Positions 33,501 to 41,286 of a DNA stretch of 64,000 nucleotides are shown here, in pieces. A program made the position numbers and the translations under genes. Position 1 is the stretch's first letter, and each line of letters opens with the position of its first letter. The notes under the pieces were generated by a model. The model was not told the origin of the DNA and searched no databases. It worked only from the letters and a program-made list of their open reading frames with translations. The stretch covers positions 186,001-250,000 of the forward strand of contig NZ_QPKJ02000001.1 in the NCBI RefSeq assembly GCF_003344625.1. The letters run 5' to 3'. Origin of the DNA: Solirubrobacter deserti (GTDB taxonomy: Bacteria; Actinomycetota; Thermoleophilia; Solirubrobacterales; Solirubrobacteraceae).

Positions 33501-36197
33501 ACGTTCGCCGCCTGCACGTCGCCGCACGCGGTCGGCCCGCTGGCCGACGGCAGCTACACGCTGCAGGTCCGCGCGCGTGACGGCGCCGGCAACCTGGACC
33601 CGACGCCGGCCACGCGCCAGTTCACGGTCGACACCGCCGCGCCGAACACGACGATCGACTCCGGCCCGACCGGCACGATCAACACGACCTCGGCGAGCTT
33701 CACGTTCTCGGGGTCCGAGCCGGGCTCCACGTTCGAGTGCAAGCTCGACACGGGCGAGTTCACCGCCTGCACGTCGCCGCAGGCCTACACGGACCTGGCG
33801 GTCGGCGAGCACACGTTCTCGGTCCGCGCCAAGGACGCGGCCGGCAACGTCGACGCGACGCCCGCCACGCGCACGTTCACGGTGGACGCGGCGGCGCCGG
33901 ACACGACGATCGACTCCGGCCCGACCGGCACGATCAACGGGACCTCGGCCACGTTCACGTTCTCGGGCTCCGAGCCGGGCTCCACGTTCGAGTGCAAGCT
34001 CGACCGCCCCGGCACGCCGGGCACCTACGCGGCCTGCACCTCGCCGCAGGCCTACACGGGCCTGGCGGCCGGCGAGCACACGTTCTCGGTCCGCGCCAAG
34101 GATGCGGCCGGCAACGTCGACGCGACGCCCGCCACGCGGACGTTCACGGTGGACACGGCCGCGCCGGACACGACCATCACGGGCGGCCCGACGGGCGCGA
34201 CGAACAACGGCTCGCCGCAGTTCACCTTCGAGTCCTCCAAGCCGGGCTCGACGTTCGAGTGCCGCCTGGACGGCCCGGGCTCGGCCACCGGCACCTGGGT
34301 GGCCTGCACGTCGCCGCGGGCGGTCGGTCCGCTGGCGGACGGCGCGTATACGTTCAACGTCCGTGCCAAGGACGCGGCGGGCAACGTCGACGACTCGCCG
34401 GCGACCCGCCAGTTCACGGTCGACACGGCCGCGCCGGACACGACGATCGACTCCGGCCCGACCCACACGGAGACGACGTCCGCGTCGTTCACGTTCTCCA
34501 GCACGGAGGCCGGCGCGACGTTCGAGTGCAAGCTCGACCGCCCGGGCACGCCGGGCACGTTCGCCGCCTGCACCTCGCCGCAGAACTACACGGGCCTCGC
34601 GAACGGCGAGTACACGTTCTCGGTCCGCGCGAAGGATGCCGCGGGCAACGTGGACCCGACGCCCGCGACCCGGACGTTCACGGCCGACATCAGCGGGCCG
34701 GACACGACCATCACCGGCGGTCCGACCGGCACGATCACCAACGCCTCGCCGCAGTTCACGTTCGAGGCCTCGCGACCGAACTCGTCGTTCGAGTGCCGCC
34801 TGGACGGCCCCGGCACGGCGACCGGCACGTACGCGGCCTGCACCTCGCCGCGCACGCTCGGCCCGCTCGCCGACGGCGAGTACACGTTCCGCGTCCGCGC
34901 CAAGAACGCCAGCGGGACCGTGGACGAGACGCCGGCGACGCGGACGTTCACGGTGGACACGACGGCGCCGAACACGACGATCGAGTCCGGGCCGACCGGC
35001 ACGGTCAGCTCGACCACGGCGACGTTCACGTTCTCCGGCTCCGAGACCGGCTCGACGTTCGAGTGCAAGCTCGACGGGGGTGAGTTCACCGCCTGCACGT
35101 CGCCGCAGACCTACACCGGGCTGGCGGCCGGCGAGCACACGTTCTCGGTTCGCGCCAGGGACGCGGCCGGCCACGTCGACGCGACGCCCGCGACGCGGAC
35201 GTTCACCGTCGACACGACCGCGCCGGACACGACGGTCGAAGGCCCGACGGGCACGATCACGACCCCGTCGGCGTCCTTCACGTTCACCTCGACGAAGCCC
35301 AACTCGACGTTCGAGTGCAAGCTCGACCGTCCCTCGGGCGCCGGCACCTACGCCGCATGCACGTCGCCGCAGGCCTACACCGGCCTCGCGAACGGCGCGT
35401 ACACGTTCTCCGTCCGCGCCAAGGACGCGGCCGGCAACGTCGACGCCACGCCCGCCACGCGCACCTTCACGGTGCAGGTGGCGGCGCCGGACACGACCAT
35501 CACGGGCGGCCCGACCGGCACGATCAGCGAGACCACGCAGACGTTCACCTTCAGCGGTGACGCCGGCGTGACGTTCGAGTGCCGCCTGGACACGCCGGCC
35601 GGCCAGGGCGAGTTCTCGGCCTGCACGTCGCCGAAGACCTACACCGCGTCCACCTCCGGCAACTACACGTTCTGGGTGCGGGCGAAGGACGCGAACGGCA
35701 CGGTCGACCCGACGCCCGCGAGCCGGACCTTCACCCTGCAGGCCGGGACCCCGACGGAGACGTCGGTGGACGCCGAGGTGTCCGGCATCGTGCCCACCGT
35801 CCTGGGCCTGACGCTCAACGGCCCGGCGGCCTTCCCGCCGTTCATCCCGGGCGTCGGCACGACCTACGAGGCGACGCTCGGCGCGACGATCACGAGTTCC
35901 GCCGACAAGGCCGAGCTCGCGGTGGTCGACCGAACCGGCGTGCAGCCCGGGCGGCTGGTCAACGGCACTTACGTGCTGACCGATCCGCTGCAGGTGCGGG
36001 CGCTGCGAGCCGGCCAGGACAACCCGCTGTGGAACCCGGTCAGCGCCACCCCGGTGCGCCTGCTCGCGTACCCCGCCTACATCGCCTCCGACCAGGTCAC
36101 GATCGCGTTCCGCCAGACCGTGAGAAACAACGAGGCGCTGCTCGCCGGCGAGTACACCAAGACCCTGACGTTCACGCTCTCCTCGACTCAGCCATGA
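30543..36197 (+). CDS. Giant exported protein: two cupredoxin domains, 16 Ig-like repeats, C-terminal shared domain
   Basis: 1,884 residues. ATG 30543 is chosen over the upstream frame because the signal peptide 'RKSVLPWLACVIVALIAIPA' then starts the protein. Residues about 67-176 and 194-310 are plastocyanin-like domains with His ('MPHNVAF', 'NVHNVDF') and the Cys-His-Met loop ('FFCTQHEGM', 'FVCAAHPVEM'); each also has a second Cys pair. Residues about 318-1734 are 16 repeats of about 88-90 residues that begin P(D/N)TTI-SGPTG and contain FEC-(R/K)LD and CTSP, with conserved Cys pairs. Residues 1740-1884 are a domain shared with the next gene. Probably a long surface stalk carrying copper sites at its N-terminal tip. 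First of five overlapping genes. Confidence 0.88.
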   Translation: MRKSVLPWLACVIVALIAIPAFASGAAVRNAPVPTSAPQPPAAAPTVTFKTSAAETGFTAAAAPEADQAFLVRDNFFQDASGDDPQDNRVTINAGEKVSFAQLQAGMPHNVAFSNAQPTSCTQLTGNPIDTNTSPPMPDLATNEDWTGECRFNTGGTYNFFCTQHEGMEGTIEVEGGTATPTPTVTVTPTQTPSGRPHIVAKDAPFRFEQAAGGAPSVTIKVGQTVDFSYPASPTPNVHNVDFRRDLTKPTNGPQPTCVQTAGIGPYPAPPLPQFSLPPGWAGNCTFNEAGRFTFVCAAHPVEMQGVVVVETDQPTEPPDTTITGGPTGSTTQTSHNFTFTSDKPAATFECKLDRPGTPGTYAACTTPAAFTTTTDGAYTFTVRAVLNGTPDPSPATRSFTVDRQPPDTSINSGPSGTVTTTSNAFQFAGNETGVTFECRLDTPAGNGSFAACTSPQSYTTTANGAYTFHVRARDAAGNVDPEPATRTFTVDTAAPDTTITSGPTGTTNNASPSFGFTAETGATFECRLDGPGSTVGTWVACTSPRAVGPLTDGTYTFNVRARDLAGNTDASPATRTFTVETAAPDTNITGGPTGTTNSTSASFTFTSTKPNSTFECRLDTPAGNGTFAACTSPQTYTTTANGAYTFHVRAIDGAGNPDASPATRTFTVDTSAPDTTIDSGPTGTITNNSPQFTFSSSETGSTFECRLDGPGATPGTWQTCTSPRILGSLADGAYTFNVRATDGAGNVDATPATRTFTVDAAAPDTTIDSGPTGTITNASPQFAFSSSETGSTFECRLDGPGSATGTYQSCTSPRTLGPLADGTYTFLVRAVDAAGNADGTPASRTFTVDATVPNTTIDSGPTGTITNASPQFTFSSSEPGSSFECRLDGPGSTTGTYQSCTSPRTLGPLADGTYTFSVRALDAAGNTDATPATRTFTVETSLPDTSITGGPVGTTSNASPSFTFTSTKPGSTFECRLDGPGSATGTFAACTSPHAVGPLADGSYTLQVRARDGAGNLDPTPATRQFTVDTAAPNTTIDSGPTGTINTTSASFTFSGSEPGSTFECKLDTGEFTACTSPQAYTDLAVGEHTFSVRAKDAAGNVDATPATRTFTVDAAAPDTTIDSGPTGTINGTSATFTFSGSEPGSTFECKLDRPGTPGTYAACTSPQAYTGLAAGEHTFSVRAKDAAGNVDATPATRTFTVDTAAPDTTITGGPTGATNNGSPQFTFESSKPGSTFECRLDGPGSATGTWVACTSPRAVGPLADGAYTFNVRAKDAAGNVDDSPATRQFTVDTAAPDTTIDSGPTHTETTSASFTFSSTEAGATFECKLDRPGTPGTFAACTSPQNYTGLANGEYTFSVRAKDAAGNVDPTPATRTFTADISGPDTTITGGPTGTITNASPQFTFEASRPNSSFECRLDGPGTATGTYAACTSPRTLGPLADGEYTFRVRAKNASGTVDETPATRTFTVDTTAPNTTIESGPTGTVSSTTATFTFSGSETGSTFECKLDGGEFTACTSPQTYTGLAAGEHTFSVRARDAAGHVDATPATRTFTVDTTAPDTTVEGPTGTITTPSASFTFTSTKPNSTFECKLDRPSGAGTYAACTSPQAYTGLANGAYTFSVRAKDAAGNVDATPATRTFTVQVAAPDTTITGGPTGTISETTQTFTFSGDAGVTFECRLDTPAGQGEFSACTSPKTYTASTSGNYTFWVRAKDANGTVDPTPASRTFTLQAGTPTETSVDAEVSGIVPTVLGLTLNGPAAFPPFIPGVGTTYEATLGATITSSADKAELAVVDRTGVQPGRLVNGTYVLTDPLQVRALRAGQDNPLWNPVSATPVRLLAYPAYIASDQVTIAFRQTVRNNEALLAGEYTKTLTFTLSSTQP
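31498..35745 (+). repeat. In-gene tandem array of 16 Ig-like repeat units
   Basis: Unit spacing is about 265 bases on average, and exactly 270 between neighbouring near-identical units at 32571, 32841 and 33111 (shared 10-mer ACGATCGACT). Several units are nearly identical in DNA (units 5-7), others diverged, so copy number has probably changed recently. Some units (9, 14) are 15-24 bases shorter. Confidence 0.85.
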
Positions 36198-39100
36198 TCA
36201 CCGCCTTGCACAAGACAGCTGGACGGCGCGCGATGCTCCGCGTCGCCCTGGCCACCGTGGCGACGTGCCTTCTCGGCGCGGCGCCCGCGGCGGCCGACGC
36301 GGGCAAGGTGCTCGTGTTCACCGGCACCGCCGGTACGACCAACGGCGCCACCGCACCCGCGGCGGCGGCGATCCAGTCGCTGGCGACCGCCAACGGCTTC
36401 AGCGTCGACGTGACCAACGCCGCCACGGCGTTCACGCCGGAGGGCCTCGCGCAGTACCGCGCGGTCACGTTCGTGCACTCCGCCGGCGACGTCCTCAACG
36501 TCGATCAGCAGGAGGCGCTGCGGACGTACGTCGAAGGCGGCGGCGGCTTCGTCGGCATCGGCGAGACGGCCAAGCTCGAGGAGGGTGAGGCGTTCTTCGA
36601 CACGCTCATCGGCCTGACCGGGGCCGAGCGCACCGCGGGCGTCGACACGACCTCGCAGGACGTGGAGTTCCTGGACCGCGTGCACCCCGCCACGCGCGGC
36701 AACGCGCTGGTGTGGGAGGACCACACGGACGCGTACTACAAGTGGACGGCGAACCCCACCGGCAAGGTGCACACCGTCGCGCGCGTGCGCTTCGGCGCGC
36801 TGCCGGACGGGACCTCGGTCACCAACGACGCCGTCACCCGCTTCGCGGGCGGCGAGAACCGCATCCAGCCCCAGCAAGAGCGCGCGGTCTCCTGGTGCCG
36901 CGACGTCGGCCAGGGCCGCTCGTTCTACACGGCCCTCGGCGGCACCGCCGCGGCCTATCAGCAGAACGCGGTCACCCGCCAGCTGCTCGGCGCCATCCAG
37001 TGGGCGGCGGGCATGTCGCGCGGCAACTGCAAGGCGACGATCGACGCCAACTACACCGCGACGCGCGTGACGCCGCCGAACCCGGCGGGCCTGACCTCCT
37101 ACACGGGTGAGATCGACGCGCTCGCGATGGCGAAGGACGGCCGCGTCTTCTACGCCGGCCGCGCGAGCTGCTTCGCCGGCATGCCGCAGGTCGTCGACTG
37201 GCAGGCGGCGGACGTCGGCAAGGGCTGCGGCACCATCCACGTCTTCGATCCCAACGTCGCCGGCAGCGACGACCAGAACCCGGCCAAGATCGCCAAGGTC
37301 GCCGAGCTGACGGTCTTCGGCGCGCGCGGGGAGGGCTCCGAGCACGGCGTCCTCGGCCTCGCCGTCGACCCCGAGTTCACGACGGGCCGTCCGTACCTCT
37401 ACGTCCAGTACCACCCGTACTACAAGGGCGAGGGCGGCGCGGCCACCAACGATCCCGCCAAGCAGCTCGGCCCCGGCCTGGACCGCAAGGCGCTCATGGG
37501 CGAGCGGCGCGTGTCGCGCTTCACCTACGACCCCGCGACCAAGGCGATCGTGCCCGGGTCCGAGAAGGTCATCTTCCACTGGATGACGCAGGTCTACTCG
37601 TGCTGCCGGGTCGGCGGCTCGATGGACTTCGACTCCGACGGCAACCTGTACATCGGCACCGGCGACACGATCTCGGGCGCCGCCAACGCGTACCGCGGCG
37701 GCTACACCAACGACCACCCGAACTACACGGTCCCGGTCGACGGCCAGCCGCGCGCCAACCACGACGAGACGCCCGGCGGCGGCGAGCTCTCCTTCGCCGA
37801 CGCGCGCCAGACCGCGGCCAACACCAACGCCTACGAGGGCAAGCTGCTGCGAATCAAGCCGCTGGCGAGCCCCGGCAGCGTCCCCGGCAACGGCACCACG
37901 TACACGATCCCGGGCGAGGACGCTCCGAACGGCCCGAACCTGTTCGCGCCGACGAGCGACGCGGTCAAGAACCGCCTGGCCAAGCCGGAGGTGTTCGCGA
38001 TGGGCATCTCCGACCTGCGCTCGCTGGACATCGACACCGAGACGGACAAGATCTCCGCCGCATGGTCGGGCACCGAACAGCAGGCCAACTCGGTCGTGTG
38101 GGGTCCGGCGAAGACCGAGACCGCCGCGAAGATCACCGGCGCCGGCAACTACGGCTGGCCCTACTGCGCGGCCGGCAACCGCTTCAGCTACCGCTCGACG
38201 CTCGGCGCGATCGGCGGCGGGGGCGCGGCCAACCTCGGCCGGGTCGACACGCCGCGCGGCACGATCGCCGGCGGTGAGAACGAAGGCCAGGGCGCGTTCT
38301 GGGACTGCTCGAAGGCGCTTCCGAACGACTCTCGGTTCAACACCGGCCTCTCCGACATCCCCGCGCCGAAGGCCGCGAACGTCTGGTACGGCCCGCAGGG
38401 CGGTTGCTACGACTTCGCGCGTCAGGCCAACGGCGTGCCGGTCTACAACGACACGAACACGAGCATCGGCGCCGACACCGCGCGGCACTGCCCGTGGGCG
38501 CTCGGCGGCGGCCAGTCGATCGTGACCGGCGGCACCTACCGGCGCCCCGCGCAGGCCAAGGCCGGCGCCTGGCCCGCCTACTGGGAAGGCCGCTGGTTCC
38601 TCGCGGACTTCGCCGGCTCGGGCAACGTGCGCCACGCGCTGCTGATGGACCCGGAGACCGAGGACGAGGGCGGCCAGCCCGTCTCCGCGGACTCCCTGTA
38701 CGGGATCATCCCGGCGAGCCTGCTCGGCGCGCACCGCCTGATCGACCTCGACTTCGGGGCCGACGGTGCGCTGTACGTCGCGGCCGCCTCCGGCAGCCGC
38801 CTCGGCCTGGGCAGCCAGACCGGCGTGTGGCGCTTCAGCTACACCGGCGGCACCGACACGCCCGGTCCGGACCCGGTCTGCGCGGTCCGCCCCAACAGCT
38901 CGACCGTCGACTGCAACGTGGGCCGCTCCGGCGGTGTCAGCTACGAGTGGACGTTCTCGGACGGCGGCACCGCGACCGGCACCAACGTCAGCTACGCGTT
39001 CCGCCGCGACGGGACCCAGCAGGCGACGCTGACGGTCGTCTACGCCGACGGCGAGCGCGTGAACAAGACGATCGACGTCGAGATCCCGCCGCTGCCCAGC

Positions 39101-39538
39101 GACGAGGAAGACATCGACATCATCGCCGAGGTGCCGCTGACGCTCGGGCTCACGCTCGGGACGCCGGCCACGTTCGAGCCGATGATCCCGGGTGTCGCCG
39201 CGACCTACACGGCGACAACGACGGCCAAGGTGCTCTCGACCGCCGGTGACGCCGCGCTGAGCATCGTCGACCGCTCCACGGTCTCGCCCGGCCACTTGGT
39301 CAACGGGCCGGCCGTGATGCCGCAGGCGTTGCGGGCCCGCGCCACCACCCCGGAGAGACCCGACGGGGCCTACCGCGCGATCTCCGGCACGCCGCTGAAC
39401 GTATTCAGCTGGACGGGGCCGGTGGCCAACGAAACGGTGACGCTGGGCTTCCAGCAACCCGTCGCGACGACCGACGCCCTGCGCGGCGGCAAGTACGCGA
39501 AGACCCTGACGTTCACGCTCTCCACCACCACGCCATGA
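36194..39538 (+). CDS. Exported ThuA domain - sugar/sorbosone dehydrogenase-like propeller - PKD - shared C-terminal domain
   Basis: 1,114 residues. Signal peptide near residues 10-35 contains 'GRRAML', a twin-Arg-like start, and ends 'AAPAAADA'. Residues about 38-260: ThuA (glutamine amidotransferase-like) with 'GGGFVGIGETAKL' and 'GRSFYTALGG'. Residues about 285-880: GSDH/sorbosone dehydrogenase-type six-bladed propeller with 'HGVLGLAVDPEFTTG', 'GGSMDFDSDGNLYIGTGD' and 'NYGWPYC'. Residues about 894-965: PKD-like ('YEWTFSDGGTAT'). Residues 972-1114 match the C-terminus of the preceding protein. The family oxidises sugars, usually with PQQ; I cannot verify PQQ ligands. ATG 36194 overlaps the previous stop (ATGA). 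Confidence 0.85.
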   Translation: MITALHKTAGRRAMLRVALATVATCLLGAAPAAADAGKVLVFTGTAGTTNGATAPAAAAIQSLATANGFSVDVTNAATAFTPEGLAQYRAVTFVHSAGDVLNVDQQEALRTYVEGGGGFVGIGETAKLEEGEAFFDTLIGLTGAERTAGVDTTSQDVEFLDRVHPATRGNALVWEDHTDAYYKWTANPTGKVHTVARVRFGALPDGTSVTNDAVTRFAGGENRIQPQQERAVSWCRDVGQGRSFYTALGGTAAAYQQNAVTRQLLGAIQWAAGMSRGNCKATIDANYTATRVTPPNPAGLTSYTGEIDALAMAKDGRVFYAGRASCFAGMPQVVDWQAADVGKGCGTIHVFDPNVAGSDDQNPAKIAKVAELTVFGARGEGSEHGVLGLAVDPEFTTGRPYLYVQYHPYYKGEGGAATNDPAKQLGPGLDRKALMGERRVSRFTYDPATKAIVPGSEKVIFHWMTQVYSCCRVGGSMDFDSDGNLYIGTGDTISGAANAYRGGYTNDHPNYTVPVDGQPRANHDETPGGGELSFADARQTAANTNAYEGKLLRIKPLASPGSVPGNGTTYTIPGEDAPNGPNLFAPTSDAVKNRLAKPEVFAMGISDLRSLDIDTETDKISAAWSGTEQQANSVVWGPAKTETAAKITGAGNYGWPYCAAGNRFSYRSTLGAIGGGGAANLGRVDTPRGTIAGGENEGQGAFWDCSKALPNDSRFNTGLSDIPAPKAANVWYGPQGGCYDFARQANGVPVYNDTNTSIGADTARHCPWALGGGQSIVTGGTYRRPAQAKAGAWPAYWEGRWFLADFAGSGNVRHALLMDPETEDEGGQPVSADSLYGIIPASLLGAHRLIDLDFGADGALYVAAASGSRLGLGSQTGVWRFSYTGGTDTPGPDPVCAVRPNSSTVDCNVGRSGGVSYEWTFSDGGTATGTNVSYAFRRDGTQQATLTVVYADGERVNKTIDVEIPPLPSDEEDIDIIAEVPLTLGLTLGTPATFEPMIPGVAATYTATTTAKVLSTAGDAALSIVDRSTVSPGHLVNGPAVMPQALRARATTPERPDGAYRAISGTPLNVFSWTGPVANETVTLGFQQPVATTDALRGGKYAKTLTFTLSTTTP

Positions 39539-41286
39539 AGCGATCACTGCCCTGGATCCTCTGCGCGCTGATCGCGCTCATCGCCGCGCCGGCCTTCGCG
39601 CTCGGCACTGCCGCCGACCCGGTTCAGACGGCCGACATGGTCGTCTCCGACAGTGGCTTTCGTGACTCCGGCTCCACCGACCCGGAGGACCGGACCGTCG
39701 ACATCCTCGCCGGCGGCCGCGTGAACTTCAGCTACCCCGCCGGCACCGGCGAGTACAACGTGGTCTGGGACCGCGGCAGCCTCGTCCCGGACACCTGCGA
39801 GCAGACGGCCGGCCCGAACTGGGGTCACGGCACCACGCTCCCGTGGTGGACGCAGGGCCCGGGCTGGGCCGGACACTGCACGTTCTCCAAGCCGGGGACC
39901 TACACGTTCCACTCGGGCGTGGACCCGAACGGCTTCAAGGGCACCGTCGTCGTGCACGGGGACGCGACCCCGACGCCGACGGTCACCGTCACCCCGACGG
40001 TCACGGCCGCGCCGACCACGGGCAAGATCAGCGCCCGCGACACGGCGAGCCCGGCCCGCAACTGGTTCCAGGACGCGTCGAGCTCGAACACCAACGACAA
40101 CTCGGTGACGATCCAGGCCGGCGGGAAGGTCACGTTCGACTACCCGACGGGGACGAACGTCCACAACGTCGACTTCCGCGAGGCGCTCAAGCCGACGAGC
40201 TGCATCAAGACCAAGTCGTCGCCGCAGATCCCGGTCCCGGACGCCGACCAGGTGTCCCCGATGCCGGACTTCGCGCAGACGCCCGGCTGGGAGGGCGAGT
40301 GCACGTTCACGACCCCCGGCACGTACTCCTTCGTGTGCGGTTCGCACCCGGTGGAGATGACGGGCACGGTCGTGGTCGTCCCGGCCACGGGTGAGCCGAC
40401 GCCGACGCCGACGGCCACGGCGACCCAGACGCCCACGCAGACGCCGACCGCGACCCCGACGACCGAGCCGACACGACCGGGCATCGTCGCGCGCGACACC
40501 GCGGAGCCGTTCAAGAACTGGTTCCAGGACGCGGCGAGCTCGGACCCGGCCGACAACTCGGTCACGGTCGCTCCGGGCAGCACGGTGGACTTCAGCTTCC
40601 CCGTGGGCGCCGGCACGAACGTGCACAACGTCGTCTTCGCGCAGGCACCGACCTCGTGCGTGCAGAAGACCGGCCTCGTCGTCGGCCCGGCCCCGCCACT
40701 GCCGCAGTTCGCGCAGCCGGCGGGCTGGTCGGGTGAATGCAAGTTCGACACGCCCGGCACATACACGTTCATCTGCTCCACGCACCCGGCGGAGATGACG
40801 GGCAGCGTGGTCGTGAGTTCCGGGGAGGAGCCGACCCCCACGCCGACGGCGACGCCTGAGCCGCCGCGCGACACGGTCCCGGCCAAGGTGCCCAAGCCTT
40901 GGGCGGCGATCGACAAGCCCAAGCACGCGCAGATGACCGTGGCGCGGTTCCTCGAGGGCAAGCTCACCATCACGGCGCGCTGCGTGTCCGCGGGCACGGG
41001 CGAGCTGACGATGAACGTCGGCAACCAGCTGGCCGCGAAGCGCCTGCGGGTGAAGGTCCGCCAGCAGAGCACGTTCGAGATCTCGGCCGCTGCCGCGACG
41101 TGCAACCAGTTCGGGCGCTTCACGGTCCGGCTGAAACCGAACGCGCAGGCGCGAAAAGCGCTCAAGAACTACACGAAGTCCCTGCCGGTGACGCTCACGC
41201 TCACGCTCGCCGGGCCGATCGGGACGACCACCACGACACGGACGATCACCTTGAAGGGCACGAAGGTCAAGAAGGGGCGCGTGTGA
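39535..41286 (+). CDS. Exported triple-cupredoxin protein with Lys-rich C-terminal beta domain
   Basis: 583 residues, signal peptide 'KRSLPWILCALIALIAAPAFA'. Three cupredoxin units separated by Thr/Pro linkers (TPTPTVTVTPTVTAAPTT and similar). Unit 2 (about 165-280) and unit 3 (about 320-425) have full type-1 copper sets: 'NVHNVDF' or 'NVHNVVF' and 'FVCGSHPVEM' or 'FICSTHPAEM'. Unit 1 (about 30-140) keeps the accessory Cys pair ('TCEQTAG', 'GHCTF') but lacks the copper Cys-His-Met loop (it reads 'FHSGVDPNGF') and the N-terminal His, so it is copper-free or binds otherwise. The last ~130 residues are a Lys-rich beta domain ending 'TLKGTKVKKGRV'. Start overlaps the previous stop. Confidence 0.87.
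   Translation: MKRSLPWILCALIALIAAPAFALGTAADPVQTADMVVSDSGFRDSGSTDPEDRTVDILAGGRVNFSYPAGTGEYNVVWDRGSLVPDTCEQTAGPNWGHGTTLPWWTQGPGWAGHCTFSKPGTYTFHSGVDPNGFKGTVVVHGDATPTPTVTVTPTVTAAPTTGKISARDTASPARNWFQDASSSNTNDNSVTIQAGGKVTFDYPTGTNVHNVDFREALKPTSCIKTKSSPQIPVPDADQVSPMPDFAQTPGWEGECTFTTPGTYSFVCGSHPVEMTGTVVVVPATGEPTPTPTATATQTPTQTPTATPTTEPTRPGIVARDTAEPFKNWFQDAASSDPADNSVTVAPGSTVDFSFPVGAGTNVHNVVFAQAPTSCVQKTGLVVGPAPPLPQFAQPAGWSGECKFDTPGTYTFICSTHPAEMTGSVVVSSGEEPTPTPTATPEPPRDTVPAKVPKPWAAIDKPKHAQMTVARFLEGKLTITARCVSAGTGELTMNVGNQLAAKRLRVKVRQQSTFEISAAAATCNQFGRFTVRLKPNAQARKALKNYTKSLPVTLTLTLAGPIGTTTTTRTITLKGTKVKKGRV

Noticed and set aside
32076..35174. 1,032-codon minus-strand repeat frame
   Set aside because: Antisense of the Ig-like repeats; its periodicity derives from the plus-strand gene.
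31498..35745. Possible CRISPR or direct-repeat array
   Set aside because: Units of about 265-270 bases are translated as Ig-like domains; no spacer pattern and no cas genes.
36188..39547. 1,119-codon minus-strand frame
   Set aside because: Shadow of the ThuA/dehydrogenase gene; typical of GC-rich antisense frames.
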